A DNA stretch of 64,000 nucleotides from Heloderma charlesbogerti. Its lineage: Eukaryota; Chordata; Lepidosauria; Squamata; Helodermatidae. Each line of letters begins with the position of its first letter. The stretch's first letter is position 1. Under the pieces are notes generated by a model. It saw only the letters and a list, made by a program, of their open reading frames with translations. It ran no database searches and was not told where the DNA came from. The DNA is taken from NCBI GenBank assembly GCA_026122225.1, contig JANEZZ010001960.1, positions 372,001 to 436,000 of the forward strand, in the 5' to 3' direction. The position numbers and the translations under genes are program-made. Below, one piece after another: positions 48,791 to 61,294 of the stretch.

Positions 48791-51700
48791 TTTTTAAACG
48801 TTCAGAAGGATCTCTGGTTGAATGTGCATGCCTCTCCCCACACCAGGAGAATAGGGTCAAGGGTTGCAGATGTGAGCCTTAGTAAAAAAAAAAAAAAAGA
48901 TCACAATGAGTCTTTTTTTTTTTAACAGAATAAAAAGTTCAGTTGTGGCAAAGATGCTGTTCATTTTTTAAGGAACAGAACACACACAGAGAGAAAAAAC
49001 AGTGTTGGTTTTTATATTTCAGCAAGGTAAATTATTAATTCTAGGCACCAAAAAAAATCAACCATGAAAAGCCTTCAGAAAGACAAGATAGTTCTGTTTC
49101 AGTCACCAGGACATAACTGTTCCTGCAGTGTGAGCATTATGCCCATTTTACAGTCATAAAACAGATGCAATCTGCTCCATACGGAGACCAGACCGGTCAC
49201 ATTATTGATGTATCTCTGCAGGCTCCTCTTATATTTGTTATGTTAATCAAGTAACAATGTAGCAATAAAAACCACCGCACAGTCCTGAGGGGGGCTGGGA
49301 AATAATTCTTACATAGTGAGGAAACTGTTTGCCTTTTTCAAGCATGGAGAGAGTTTTAATTAAAGTCAAAGGAAAACTGTGTACAATTATATATGTATGT
49401 ATGTTACCCTTTATAATGCACAACTTGGTTCTGATGCTGTAAGAAATTGTTTCCTGCTCCTCCTTTAGCATAGCAAACAACTGTGAGCACACATTCAATC
49501 CATTGAGGTCAACTGGACTTACCACACACAAAATGCTCCAAGTCCTCCCCAGAATCCTTTGGGCTGATTCACACATTTACTGTGCCAGTACATGTGAACA
49601 AGCCAGAGCAGTTCAAAGACATCACAAAACAAACTTTTATTATGCCGTACCCACAATCCATTTCAGTGGAGTCCATTCATGCATTCAGCTTCCAGTCACC
49701 AGGTGCAGAACCATCGTACAAAGAAATTAAGCATTCTACGCAGATATGTTTAGCATTTTCTTTGTCACTGGGCTCTAAACTTTGCCCAAACAGAGCCATA
49801 TGGGAATACTATGCCTGGACTGTATGAGTTTAGACTAGGCTGGCCAGCCATGAACTGCAAAAAATGAGGGAACGCATCACCAAAACAAGACAAAAGAGGG
49901 CATTTTGCATATGCTAGTTTATATGTGTAGGTGCAAATTTACAAATTATAATTTAAGGAGAAATACAGTACATCTCCTCATACTGTGGAAGACTGTGACC
50001 AGGGGACCTGTGTGCTGTTCTGGTGCTAACTGTTGATGGGCAACAGTTCTTATGGTTTTTTAGCTTTAAACTGGAATTGTACAGGGTAGCCTTCCAAATA
50101 GAGGACGCCTTCAAACAGGCAATGGTTGTTCAGCAGCCTTTTAAACAGAGGACTGTCCTCTGTAAAAGAGGACACATGACCACCATTCATACACGAAGAT
50201 GAGGAATTTCTAGATTGGGAGCAGGGTTCATAAACCAACAAACCAAAATCAACTAGATTCGACTACATCCTTCCCAGTGGCATGCTAGTCTGCTAGATGT
50301 GGATTTTTTCCCCATGGGGGAGAATGCAATCATGCAAACCACCCTCCACCCTGAAGACTGAAGTGATATAAGTCTAGGAACAGTTTCAGTACATGATAAA
50401 GCGTATGTCTAGAGAGCCTCTTGGGTTCAGACATATGAAGTATGGAAACAGGAAGTTGGCCATACATACGAAAAGAGAAATCAAACATTTCCCTCATGGG
50501 GAGATGCCTCTGCTGTCCCTGCACTAAGACAACATACATCTCCCCATGCATTAATGTTACAGAAAGAGAGAAGGTGTAATGTAGTGGACAGAATATTTAA
50601 CATAGACTCAGGAGTCCTGCAAATGGCCTTTCAAAATTATCCAGCCAATTTGTGGGCAGAGAACTTGGGGGCCCAATTTCACTAAATTTCTCCTAGGGGG
50701 AAGAGGAATTCTCCAGTTTCTCACAGATAGGGCTCACAATTGTCAGGGGTCGTAGCATAGGTTCTTTCTTTTTTCTAGCATAGGTTCTTTCTTTTTTCCT
50801 AAGAGTTTTTGGTTTATTGCACTGCTCCTGCAAGTGACAATAGTATCAACAATGTTGAAGCTTCTACTTCTCTGAGGCAGAATTTAGAATTTCTTTTGAT
50901 TTTTGAGCTTACCTAATCACTGCGAGGTGGCTGTGCTGTGTGTGTTTTCTCTCTCTATTACACATCTTTCCATTGCTCTGCAGCCTCCCTGGCCACCTGC
51001 ACTTCCTGAACTGAAAAAAGCCCCATGCGAGGAATTGCCTCATGATGTCTTCCTCATGATAGCTTTAACTGAAGTATGGGAAGCTGAGGAGGCTACAGGC
51101 TGCCACAGAGATTATTGTACAATGAAAAACAGGACAATCATGCACACTCCATGGCCACTTCATAAGTAAAGTAAGGACAAGAACCCCAAACCCAACCCAT
51201 GAGAATTTCTCCAAAATTTCTTCTCCTTTGAATTTCTTTCCGAAAGCAATTTCTTTATCAAATTGAATGAGAATGGTCAAAAAAATGTGGGATAAATTTT
51301 CGGCACAGCACTCTGGGCCTTAGGCAAGTCATTATCTCTCAGCCTTTCTCTCTTTCTTTCACCACTGTTGTGAGGATGCCATTAAATAACCTATTATACA
51401 AATGTGATAGAAAGTGTGAACGATAATCATGTAGGGACACCCAGAACACTCTGATCCAAGATGAAAAGTACACCTGGAAATATGTAACTTTGGGGTTTCC
51501 CCACTCACGTAAAACACACACACACAAACGCACACACACGCACACAAGCAGAAAAAGAAAAGAGTGTTGATTCAGCTGTATCATCCACCAAGTTTGTTTG
51601 AGTGCCCCATCATTTGTACCTATTCTACATGTTAGATGAGAATTGCCAACACGAAAAGCTATAGCAACTATAAACAGAAGCGGCATATGGTTTCCCATTG

Positions 51701-52639
51701 GTTCAATGAATTAGCAGAACATTTTGTAAGCAAAGAGCTTGCTTACTTACTCACTGCAAAAATACAAATGAACAAAAGGCAGAAAAATATGGGTTCTGAA
51801 GCACCAAATTTAGAGTCAGCCCCACTTAACCTGGCATCATAAATTAAATGCATCTCAAGAAATTCCAGGGATAGATTAGTATAGGCAAGAGGAAGAAGAA
51901 ATCACTATTTGCTCTGATGAGTGAAAATGTATTTTTCTTCCCAGCTAGCCACCTCTGGAGTCCTGATGTATGTCAAAAGGAATAAGAGTTATTTTTAAAA
52001 GTGGGGCCTGGTGATGCTTTATGATTAAAGGTTAGACACATCAGCAAAATGGACAGCACACTTTAATTTCCCAAATCAAAATGCTTCCAGATGATTAAAC
52101 TTTAATGGGGTTCACCGTTTTCTCTCTTTTGCCAAGACTGTTTCAAATATGTCCCCAGTCATCTTCCCAGCAAAAAAATTATTAATGATGTATTAAATAT
52201 TTTAAACTTGGTAAAGTGAGCTTGTTAACTGGTCTGCATCTTATTCCATCCCCCTGAATCATTCATAAAAGTTACATTTCTTCAGGGCTTCAATGACTTC
52301 AGTCAAACATGAATGGATTTTTAGCTGAAGCACCTGTGCATGCCCCTCTAATAGCATTTATTCCTGTAGAAGGAAGAACAACCTCAGATACTTCAAGACC
52401 GGCAGCTTTTAGCACTATCCACTCCAGTCATTACTGTTCCACTGTAAGCTACATGTTGAATTGCAACTGAACCTCTACACTTCAGGGGGTATAACGCTTT
52501 TGGTGTGTACACATCTTGCAATGTTCCATCCAACATGAGTGGATATGATATAGGTGCATGGATGGAAAAATGACAATGCACCTAAGCATGCCATCTTTGC
52601 AACATAGTTTTAAAATTTCCACTAAAAAGGCTTTGTGTA
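48791..52639. other. No gene recognised
   Basis: Contains poly(A)/poly(T) runs at 48779-48920, a 23-bp direct duplication (tagcataggttctttctttt unit) at 50753-50798 and an (AC)n microsatellite at about 51513-51548. No exon on either strand was accepted. Confidence 0.4.
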
Positions 52640-53205
52640 GAATCATAGAATAGTACGGTTGGAAGGGACCTATAAGACCACCAAGTCCAACCCCCTGCTC
52701 AATGCAAGAATCCAAGTCAGAGCATCCCTGACAGATGGCTATCCAGCTTCATCTTGGATGCCTCCAGTGTGGGAGAGCCCACCACCTCCCTAGGGAATGG
52801 GTTCCATTGTCGTATTGCTCTAGCAGTCAGGAGGTTTTTCCTGATCTTCAGCCGGAATCTGGCTTCCTGCAACTTGAGCCCATTTTTCCATGCCCTGCAC
52901 TCTGGGATGATTGAGAAGAGATCCTGGCCTTCCTCTCTGTGACAACCTTTCAAGTACTTGAACAGCACTATCATATTTCCCCTCAGTCTTCTCTTCTCAA
53001 GGCTAAACATGCCCAGTTCTTTCAGTCTCTCCTCATAGGGCTTTGTTTCCAGTCCCCTGATCATCTTCGTTGCCCTCCTCTGGACCTTTTCCAGTTTGTC
53101 TGCATCCTTCTTAAAGTGTGGTGCCCAGAACTGGACCCAGGACTCCAGATGAGGCCTAACCAGTGCTGAGTAGAGGGGAGCTAGTACTTCCCGGGATTTG
53201 GAAGC
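52640..53205 (-). pseudogene. CR1 ORF2 C-terminus and 3' UTR
   Basis: Minus-strand coding with KSREVLAPLYSALVRPHLE, FWAPHFKKDADKLEKVQRR and GLETKPYEERLKELGMFSLE, then NGLKLQEARFRL and RQWNPFPREVVGSP. The 3' UTR follows, with CAGGGATGCTCTGACTTGG and the terminal attctatgattc. Confidence 0.9.
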
Positions 53206-55253
53206 TTGTTGTTGTTCAGTCATTAAGTCATGTCTGACTCTTTGTGACCCCATGGACCATAGCACGCCAGGCCTTCCTGTCCTGCGCTCTCTCCCGGAGA
53301 ATGCTCAAGTTCATATTCATTGCATCGGTGATGTGATCTAGCCATCTCATCCTCTGCCATCCCCTTCTCCTTTTGCCTTCAATCTTTCTCAGCATCAGGG
53401 TCTTTTCCAGGGAGTTTTCTGTTTGCATCAGGTGGCCAAAATATTTAAGCTTCAGTTTCAGTATCTGTCCTTCCAATGAGCACTCAGGGTTGATTTCCTG
53501 TAGGATGGACTGATTGGACCTCCTTGCAGTCCAGGGGACTCGTAAGAGTCTTCTCCAGCACCACAATTCAAAAGCATCAATTCTTCGGCGCTCAGCCTTC
53601 CTTATAGTCCAGCTCTCACAGTCATACATTACTACTGGGAAAACCATAGCTTTGATTATACAGACCTTTGTCGGCAAGGTGATGTCTCTGCTTCTTACTA
53701 TGCTGTCTAGGTTTGCCATAGCTTTCCTCCCAAGGAGCAAGCGTCTTTGAATTTCATGGCTGCAGTCACCGTCTGCGGTGATCTTGGAGCCCAAGAAAAT
53801 AAAATCTGTCACTGCTTCCATTTCTTCCCCTTCTAGATGCCAGGAAGTGATGGGGCCAGATGCCATGATCTTAGCTTTTTTAATGTTGAGTTTCAAACCA
53901 GCTTTTGCACTCTCCTCTTTCACCCTCAACAAGAGGCTCTTTAGATCCTCTTCGCTTTCTGCCATTAGGGTGGTATCGTCTGCGTATCTGAGGTTGTTGA
54001 TAATTCTCCCGGCAATCTTAATTCCGACCTCTGATTCATCCAACCCGGCGTTTCTCATGATGTACTCTGCATATAAGTTAAATAAGCAGGGCAACAATAT
54101 GCAGCCTTGTCGTACTCCTTTCCCAATTTTGAAACAATCGGTTGTTCCATGTCTGGTTCTTACTGTTGCTTCTTGACCCTTGTACAGGTTTCTCAGGAGA
54201 CAGGTAAGGTGGTCTGGTACTCCCATCTCTTTCAGAATTTGCCACAGTTTGTTGTGATCCACACAATCAAAGGCTTTAGCATAGTCAATGAAGCAGAAAT
54301 TGACATTTTTCTGGAATTTTCTTGCTTTCTCCATGATCCAGCGAATGTTGGCCATTTGATCTCTACTTCCTCTTCCTCTTCGAAACCCAGCTTGTACTTC
54401 CGGTAGTTCTCGGTTCACATACTGCTGAAGCCTAGCTTGTAGGATTTTGAGCATCACCTTGCTGGCATGTGAAATGAGCACAATTGTACGGTAGTTTGAA
54501 CACTCTTTGGCGTTGCCCTTCTTTGGAATTGGAATGTAAACTGACCTTTTCCAGTCTTGTGGCCACTGTTGAGTGTTCCAAATTTGTTGGCATATTGAGT
54601 GCAGCGCTTTAACAGCATCATCTTTTAGGATTTTAAATAGCTCAGCTGGAATACTGTCATCTCCACTAGCTTTGTTGTTACTAATGCTTCCTAAGGCCCA
54701 CTTGACTTCACTCTCGAGGATGTCCGGCTCAAGTTCAGCGACTGCACTATCATGGCTATCAGGGATATTAAGATCTTTCCTGTATAGTTCTTCTGTGTAT
54801 TCTTTCCACCTCTTCTTAATCTCATCTGCTTCTGTTAGGTCCCTGCCTTCTTTGTCCTTGATCATGCCCGTCTTTGCACAAAATGTTTCCTTGAGATCTC
54901 CGATTTTCTTGAAGAGATCTCTAGTCTTTCCCATTCTATTGTTTTCCTTGATTTCTTGGCATTGTTCATTTAAGGCCTTCTTGTCTCTCCCTGCTATTCT
55001 CTGGAACTCTGCATTCAGTTGGATATATCTTCCCCTTTCTCCCTTGCTTTTCGCTTCCCTTCTTTCCTCAGCTACTTGTAAAGCCTCATCAGACAGCCAC
55101 TTTGCTTTCTTGCATTTCTTTTTCTTTGGGATGGATTTAGTTGCTGCCTCCTGAACAATGTTACAGACCTCTGTCCATAGTTCCTCAGGCACTCTGTCTA
55201 TCAGGTCTAATCCCTTAAATCTAGTCATTACCTCCACTGTATATTCATAAGGG
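53206..55253 (-). mobile_element. BovB LINE inserted in CR1, long open RT frame
   Basis: A 5'-truncated BovB in the same orientation as the CR1. On the minus strand a single open frame covers nearly all of it: connector region (KWLSDEALQVAEERREAK), RT with IPIPKKGNAKECSNYR, QAGFRRGRGSRDQ, FIDYAKAFDCVDH, GVRQGCILLPCLFN and RYADDTTLMAE, then CESWTIRKAERRRIDAFELW and MVHGVTKSQT. The APE-like endonuclease is missing. The first codons of the open frame (MMWLQKRQVLFWAA) come from CR1 sequence and are not BovB. It is the best preserved BovB here. No clear target duplication is seen; about 9 bp of CR1 appear lost at the site. Confidence 0.92.
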
Positions 55254-56712
55254 ATTAATGCAGCCCAAAAGAGCACTTGCCTTTTTTGCAGCCACATCAC
55301 ATTGTTGGCTCATATTCAGTTTGCGATCTACCACAATTCCAAGATCCTTCTTGCTTGTAGTGTTGTTGAGCCACGTATCCACCATCTTGTAACTGTGCAT
55401 TTGGTTTCTCTTTCCTAGGTGCAGAACTTGGCATTTACCCCTATTAAATGTCATTCTGTTGTTTTCTGCCCAGCGCTCCAGCCTATCAAGATCACTTTGA
55501 ATTTTGTTTCGGTCTTCCAGGGTATTTGCTATCCTGCCCAATTTTGTGTCATCTGCAGATCTGATCAGCCTTCCCTGCACCTCCTCCTCCAAGTTATTAA
55601 TAAAAAGGTGGAAGAGCACTGGGCCCAGGACTGAGCCCTGCGGGACCCCACTCGTTACCTCTTCCCCATTTTGAGAAGATCCCATTGATAAGCACTCTTT
55701 GAGTCCGATCTGTAGCCAACTGTGGATCCACCTGACAGTTGTTTCATCTAGCCCACTTTGAGCTAGTTTGCTCATCAGGATATCATGGAACACTTTGTTG
55801 AAAGCTTTGCTGAAGTCGAGGTATATTATATTCACAGCATTCCCACAGTCCACAAGGGAGGTTACCTGATCAAAAAATGAGATCAGATTCGTCTGGCAGG
55901 AGTTGTTCTTGACAAATCCATGTTGGCTTCGAGTAATCACTGCATTGTTTTCAAGGTGTTTACAGATGGATTGCTTTATCATCTGCTCCAGAATTTTCCC
56001 AGGGATTGATGTCAGACTGACTGGTCTGTAGTTCCCAGGGTCCTCCTTTTTACCCTTTTTGAAGATAGGGACAACATTCACCCTCCTCTAGTCAATCTGG
56101 CACTTCACCTGTCCTTCATGATTTCTCAAAGATAATAGACAGTGGTTCTGAGAGTTCTTCTGCCAGTTCCTTTATGACTCTAGGAGGCAGTTCATCTGGC
56201 CCTGGAGATTTGAACTCATTCAAAGTAATTTGGTGTTCCTTGACCATATGCCTATCGATCTCAAGCTGCAATCCTGCCCCTTCAGCCTATATGTCGCCTT
56301 TGCCAGGGGGGTCATAAACCCTCTTTTGGGAGAAGACTGAGCCAAAGTAGGAGTTGAGTACCTCTGCCTTTTCTTTGTCATCTGTTATCATTTTGCCATC
56401 CTTATTTAATCGTTGAACCACCATTTCTTTCCTCTGTCTTTTACTATGCTTGTATCTGAAGAAAGCCTTTTTGTTGCTTTTAGCATCCCTCGCTAACATC
56501 AGCTCGTTCTCAGCTTTAGCCTTCCTGATGCCATCCCTGCAATTCTGTGCTACCTCCCTGTACTCTTCCTTTGTAGCTTGGCTTTCCTTCCACTTCCTAT
56601 AAGTGTGCTTTTTTGTTTTCAGGTCGTCTCTTAAGATTTTTGTGAAGCCACATTGACTTCTTCTGTTGTCTTCTGCCTTTTTTTTTTCTTGGAATTGTTT
56701 GTAGTTGTGCAT
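55254..56712 (-). pseudogene. CR1 ORF2, reverse transcriptase
   Basis: Minus-strand frame with VVPIFKKGKKEDPGNYRPVS, SQHGFVKNNSCQTNL, IIYLDFSKAFNKV, GVPQGSVLGPVLFHLFINN and RSADDTKLGRI where intact relatives have (Y/F)ADDTK. It then reads DLGIVVDRKLNMSQ and LLGCIN up to the BovB junction. Upstream at 56287-56712 a connector frame (KKAFFRYKHSKRQRKE) belongs to the same ORF. A frame break at about 56090 separates the two. Confidence 0.9.
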
Positions 56713-57560
56713 TGCGAATTTCCTTTTTTAAAAACTCCCACCCATCTTGGACTCCTTTTCTCATTAGAGTCGCTTGCCATGGGACCTTACTTATCATTGT
56801 TCTGAGTTTATTAAAATCGGCTTTCCTAAAATCCAGAGTATGCGTTTGGCTACACTCAGCTTTTGCTTCCTTTAGAACCAAGAACTCAAGTATAACATGG
56901 TCGCTTTCCCTCAAGAGTTCCTGTAACTGATACTTTATCCACTAAATCATCTCTGTTGGTTAGGATCAAGTCAAGGATAGCCGATCCTCTAGTTCCTTCC
57001 TCTACCTTCTGTAGGAGGAACTTATCCACAACACAATTCAGGAATTTCTTGGAGGGGGCGTATTCTGCAGAATTTGTCTCCCAACAAATATCGGGGAAAT
57101 TGAAGTCTCCCATTACTTGTACATCATGCTTCCTTGAAACATTGGCTATATGCTTTTCAAAAGTTTCATCCTCGTCTTCTCCTTGATTCGGTGGCAGATT
57201 GTAGACTCCGACCACCATGTTCCTTTTATTCTTTTCTCCATTTATTTTAATCCAGATGCTCTCGATGGGGCTACCAAGCTCATTCTCCTGTATTTCTGTG
57301 CAGAGATATGTATTTTTAACATATCTCTGCACAGATAACGTAGTGCAACTCCACTTCCCTTTCTGTTCCTCCTGTTCTTTTTGATAAAGTTATATCCTTC
57401 AGTTGCTGTATTCCAGTCATGAGTCTTCCCACCAAGTCTCAGTTACACCTATCAAGTCATAATTTCCCTCCCGTATTAAGAGTTCAAGTTCATTCTGTTT
57501 GTTTCCCATTCTCTCGGCTTTAGTATATAGACATCGAAGACCATGTGCTTCATAGTCTGG
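56597..57560 (-). pseudogene. CR1 ORF2, endonuclease
   Basis: APE-like endonuclease that would nick the target. Seen are LYTKAERMGNKQNELE and DLIGVTETWWEDS near the start, then MVVGVYNLPPNQGE, VMGDFNFPDICWE and AILDLILTNRDDLV. The catalytic GDFN and the E of TETWW are present. Frame breaks occur near 57415 and 57330, and a short perfect hairpin at about 57296-57333 disrupts the middle. Confidence 0.85.
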
Positions 57561-57659
57561 CTTTCTTCCAACATGTTTTTGAAGACTATTATTGGGCACT
57601 ATTGGAGCTGTTCTCTTCATTGCGGTGTATGAGCCTTCATCCATTCTTACCCCCAACTT

Positions 57660-57999
57660 TACGTCTCCCTTCCCCATAGGATTCAGTTTAAAGCCCTCCT
57701 GATGAAATTCTTCATGCTGTGGCCAAACAAATTCTTCCCAGCCTTTGTGAGGTGCAACTCATCCCTTGCCAACAGTCCATCTTCCAGGAAGTATAGCCCA
57801 TGGTCCCGGAATCCAAATCTCTCTCGTCGGCACCACCTTCATAGCCAGTCATTCACCCAGAGTATTTTTCGTTCCCTTTCTATCCCTCTTCTAACCACTG
57901 GAAGGATGGATGAGAAAACTATCTGGGCCCCAAAGTTCTTGAGTTTCCTTCCCAAAGCTTCAGAGTCTGATGTGATTTCTTCATAGCTCTGCTTGGCGG
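57660..57999 (-). pseudogene. CR1 ORF1, C-terminal part of the esterase domain
   Basis: Reads ALGRKLKNFGAQIVFSSILP, then ERKILWVNDWL, a stop, and HGLYFLEDGLLARDELHLTKAG with the terminal D-x-L-H typical of SGNH-type esterases known from CR1 ORF1. The N-terminal part lies beyond the Gypsy insertion at 61838. Confidence 0.8.
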
Positions 58000-58536
58000 T
58001 GTCAGGGTGGAAACTTAGCCAATAGAACCCCAGAGCAGTTCTGATTCTGAGGAGGATCAGCAATCCGTGGGAGAGGAGCCATCTCATCCCTCACAGGCAC
58101 AGCAGCTGGCAGAGATTCCTCCTGCCGGCATTCCTGAGATAGATAGTGATCCTAGCAGTGAGAAAGTGCGGGAACGGGGCTTGCTAGATGCTCGACGCAG
58201 ATGCAGGGAGCGACGAGCGATGGAGGGCACAGAAAGGAGGTGTAGCACCCGTTTGGTGCGCAAGCAACAGCCACCTCCTGTGGACCCAAGGGAAAGAGGG
58301 AGGATCTCTCCCTAGCCCATAAGTTCAGGGTCTTCAAGTGACTCTCCTTCAAACGGGGATCAACTGCCTACTCGGAGCATAGGCTACTCTGCTGTTCCTT
58401 GCTTAGTCGCTGGTGATAGCATCTGAAAGAGTAATTAAGTTGTAAAAGGATTAAAGCCTTGAAAAGAATCCTTTCGTCTGTGTCTTGAGTTAGCTATTAG
58501 AGTCTACTGAAAGAGGCTGCTAGGGCACTCCTGACA
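58000..58536 (+). repeat. Gypsy copy 2, 5' LTR
   Basis: TGTCAGGGTGG to CTCCTGACA, followed by the same primer-binding region as copy 1 (gcttggtccccatttctc). Carries an 82-codon frame (58067-58315), the LTR-encoded pol tail. Confidence 0.92.
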
Positions 58537-58589
58537 GCTTGGTCCCCATTTCTCTTTTCTCTCTCTCTCTCTCTCTCTTCTACTGCCGA

Positions 58590-59115
58590 ATGGAGGGTGC
58601 CAGGGACCCGGCAGTGCAAGCTCTGGCGCAAGAGAACCAGATTCTCCATGATCAAGTGACTCAACTGACAACTGCTGTACAGAATCTACAAGCTGCGGTT
58701 CAATCCCCACCACCTCCGATTCCCCCCGGCCACAAGTGCCCGGTGGCTTTGCCAGAGAAGATTTCTGGGGAGAAAGGACTTTTTCAGATTTTCCGGGCCC
58801 AATCGGAGCTGTACATGCACCTTCTACCTGAAGATTTCCTGATGGAACAGGTTCGTGTGGGTTTCACCATTAACCTACTTTCAGGCGTGGCAGCTAAATG
58901 GGCTTTGGGACTTCTTCTTGCTAATGACCCCCTGCTCGGGGACTATCAAGGTTTCATGACAGCGATGGCCGGAGGAACTAGAGCGGCGGCACGCTAATTG
59001 CCAATGCTTTCAGTGTGGAAAGGTGGGACATTTCGCCAAAACCTGCCGCGCTAGACCCACAGCTCCTCTGCCTCCCCCTCCTCTCCTTCCTCCTCCTCCT
59101 CGCCCCCAGGCCTGA
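58590..59115 (+). pseudogene. Gypsy copy 2, gag with internal deletion
   Basis: Starts MEGARDPAVQALAQENQILH and stays open to LLANDPLLGDYQGFM. It then jumps at about 58970 to ggaggaactagagcgg, losing about 410 bp relative to copy 1, and closes. The zinc knuckle CFQCGKVGHFAKTC follows in another frame. A CT microsatellite lies just before the start codon. Confidence 0.88.
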
Positions 59116-59225
59116 CTAGGATGCCCCCCACACCTGTTGGGGGTCTCCAGTGTGGGGATCGGTTCCACACCCGGTGGGTGCCTTCTGCAACCCCCCCCAT
59201 CTGCTATTGCACCTCCGGTCCTCCC

Positions 59226-61100
59226 AGTAGGGTGAGGTGGAGGCCCTAGCTTTAGTGGACCCGGGGGCTATGACCACTTTCATGGATGAAACCTTCGTCC
59301 TCTTCCATAAGATTCCTACTCTGCCTCTTCCTGCCCCCTTGGCAGTGGAGACCATCGATGGGTGTCCTCTTTCTTCGGGCGCAGTGACCCAGTTTACAGC
59401 TCCGCTCACTCTGCGTGCCCAGTCCCACGTTGAGCAGATTCAGTTTCACTTGACCAAGGTTCACCAATATCCAATCGTGCTGGGTGTTTCCTGGCTCTCT
59501 AAGCATAATCCTCAGATTTCTTGGGGGCTTCAGCAAGTGGAGTTTGCATCTCCCTACTGGGGGAGCACTGCCTCCAGATGGAGGTGCCAGTCCCAGTCCA
59601 GGCCTTAACCCTTTCCTCCCCCTCCTCGTCTGCTTCTGGCAGTTCTTCAGCTACCGCGATCCTCCGACAGAAGTAGGCGGCTTTCGGGATGTTTTCGACA
59701 AGAAGGAGGCAGACCAGCTCCCCCCACCACCACCCATTTGACTGTGCCATTAATCTCATTCTGGGGGCAACCATCCCCGCTGGACTGTATTCGATGTCGG
59801 AGCCAGAACTTCGAGCTCTGTGGGAATTTTTGGACACAAACCTCAGACGTGGCTTCATTCGCCCTTCCTCCTCCCCTGCCTGCACCCCTATGATCTTTGT
59901 GACCAAAAAATCTGGAGAACTTCGCCCGATGCATGACTAAAAAGCACTCAATTAGGTCTCGATCCCTGACAAGTACCCCCTCCCACTGATCCCTGAGATG
60001 CTGGAGCGCCTGGGGCGAGCCAAGGTTTTCACAAAGTTGGAACTGCGTGGCGCCTACAATCTGATTCGCATCCAGGAGGGGGATGAGTGGAAGACCTGTT
60101 TCAGCACCCAGTATGGAGCATATGAATACCTAGTGATGCCATTTGGGCTCGCCTGCACCCCCCACACACTCGTTTTCGCGTTTTATGAATGCCATCTCCT
60201 GGGACTATTTAGAAACTTTCCTCATTGTGTATCTCAATGATTTACTTATAGTTTCTGAGGATGCCCATGCCCATCAGCACCCTGTCTCCACCGTTCTCCA
60301 GCGCCTCTGCGAGAACCATCTTTATGCCAAGCTGGAGAAATGTGCATTTGACCTAACCTCTTTGGACTATCTTGGCTACATTATCTCAGCTGACGGTATC
60401 AGGATGGATCCTGCAAAGGTCCAGGCTGTCTTCTCCTGGCAGGCTGCATCCACCAAGAAGGACTTGCAACGTTTTCTGGGGTTTGCTAATTACTACAGAA
60501 AGTTCCTGCCCAGCTTTGCTCGGCTGACATCTCCTCTCACGGACCTCCTTAAGGGCAGGAAATCTCCTTTTCATTGGACGGCATCTGCCCAACAGGCTTT
60601 TGAGGAACTTAAGAAGCTTTTTAGTTCTAAGCCGATCCTGTTACATCCCGACCCGAGGAAACCTTTTGTGGTGCAAACTGATGCCTCTGACTTTGCGGTC
60701 AGGGCGGTGTTTTTTCAGCCAGATCGGGCAGGCAGCAGGTTGCAACCCTGCGCCTACCACTCCAGGAGGCTGAACATGTCTGAGAGGAATTATACCATCT
60801 GGGAAAAGGAACTGTTGGCCATCAAGTCCGCTTTGGAGACCTGGCGTCATCTGCTGGAGGGGGCACAGCACCCAGTTGAAGTTAGAACTGACCATTGCAA
60901 CCTGGAACATCTTCAGACAGCCCGTGCCTTAAACCAGAGGCAGATTAGGTGGTCGCTTCCCCCCCCCCCCGGTTCCAGCTTAAGATTTGCCATGTGAAGG
61001 CCTCCAAAAACCTACAAGCAGATGCTCTTTCTCGTAAGCCGGACCTCCAGCCAGGGGGTGAGGGAAATCCCAACCGCTCTCTGATTCTTCCCCCCCCCCC
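59226..61100 (+). pseudogene. Gypsy copy 2, protease, RT and RNase H (defective)
   Basis: The protease site reads VDPGAMTTFMDE, where copy 1 has VDSGA, so the DSG active-site Ser is changed to Pro. RT has FVTKKSGELRPMHD followed directly by a stop, then [14 protein letters not shown], and the catalytic box is VYLNDLLI instead of YLDD. RNase H (FVVQTDASDFAV) and NYTIWEKELLAIKS are otherwise well kept. With stops and two catalytic losses, the copy cannot move itself. Confidence 0.9.
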
Positions 61101-61294
61101 AGAGCCTGGCGGCAGCTGCGGTGCCTCGCTCTTGGGAGGAGCTCATTCACTCTGCACAGGCTCAGGATGCTTTTGTTCACACAAAAGTGAAGGAATTGGG
61201 GCTAGCCTCTGCCCCCCCACTCTACCCCCTTCTCTTTGCGAGGTGGCCTGCTTTACCTTTCCAGTCGGGTCTATGTGCCTTCTAGTGGGGATGA

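Noticed and set aside
53228..55300. 690-codon minus-strand open frame as a host gene
   Set aside because: All domains are BovB reverse transcriptase, the 3' end is the BovB terminus, and the first codons are CR1 sequence.
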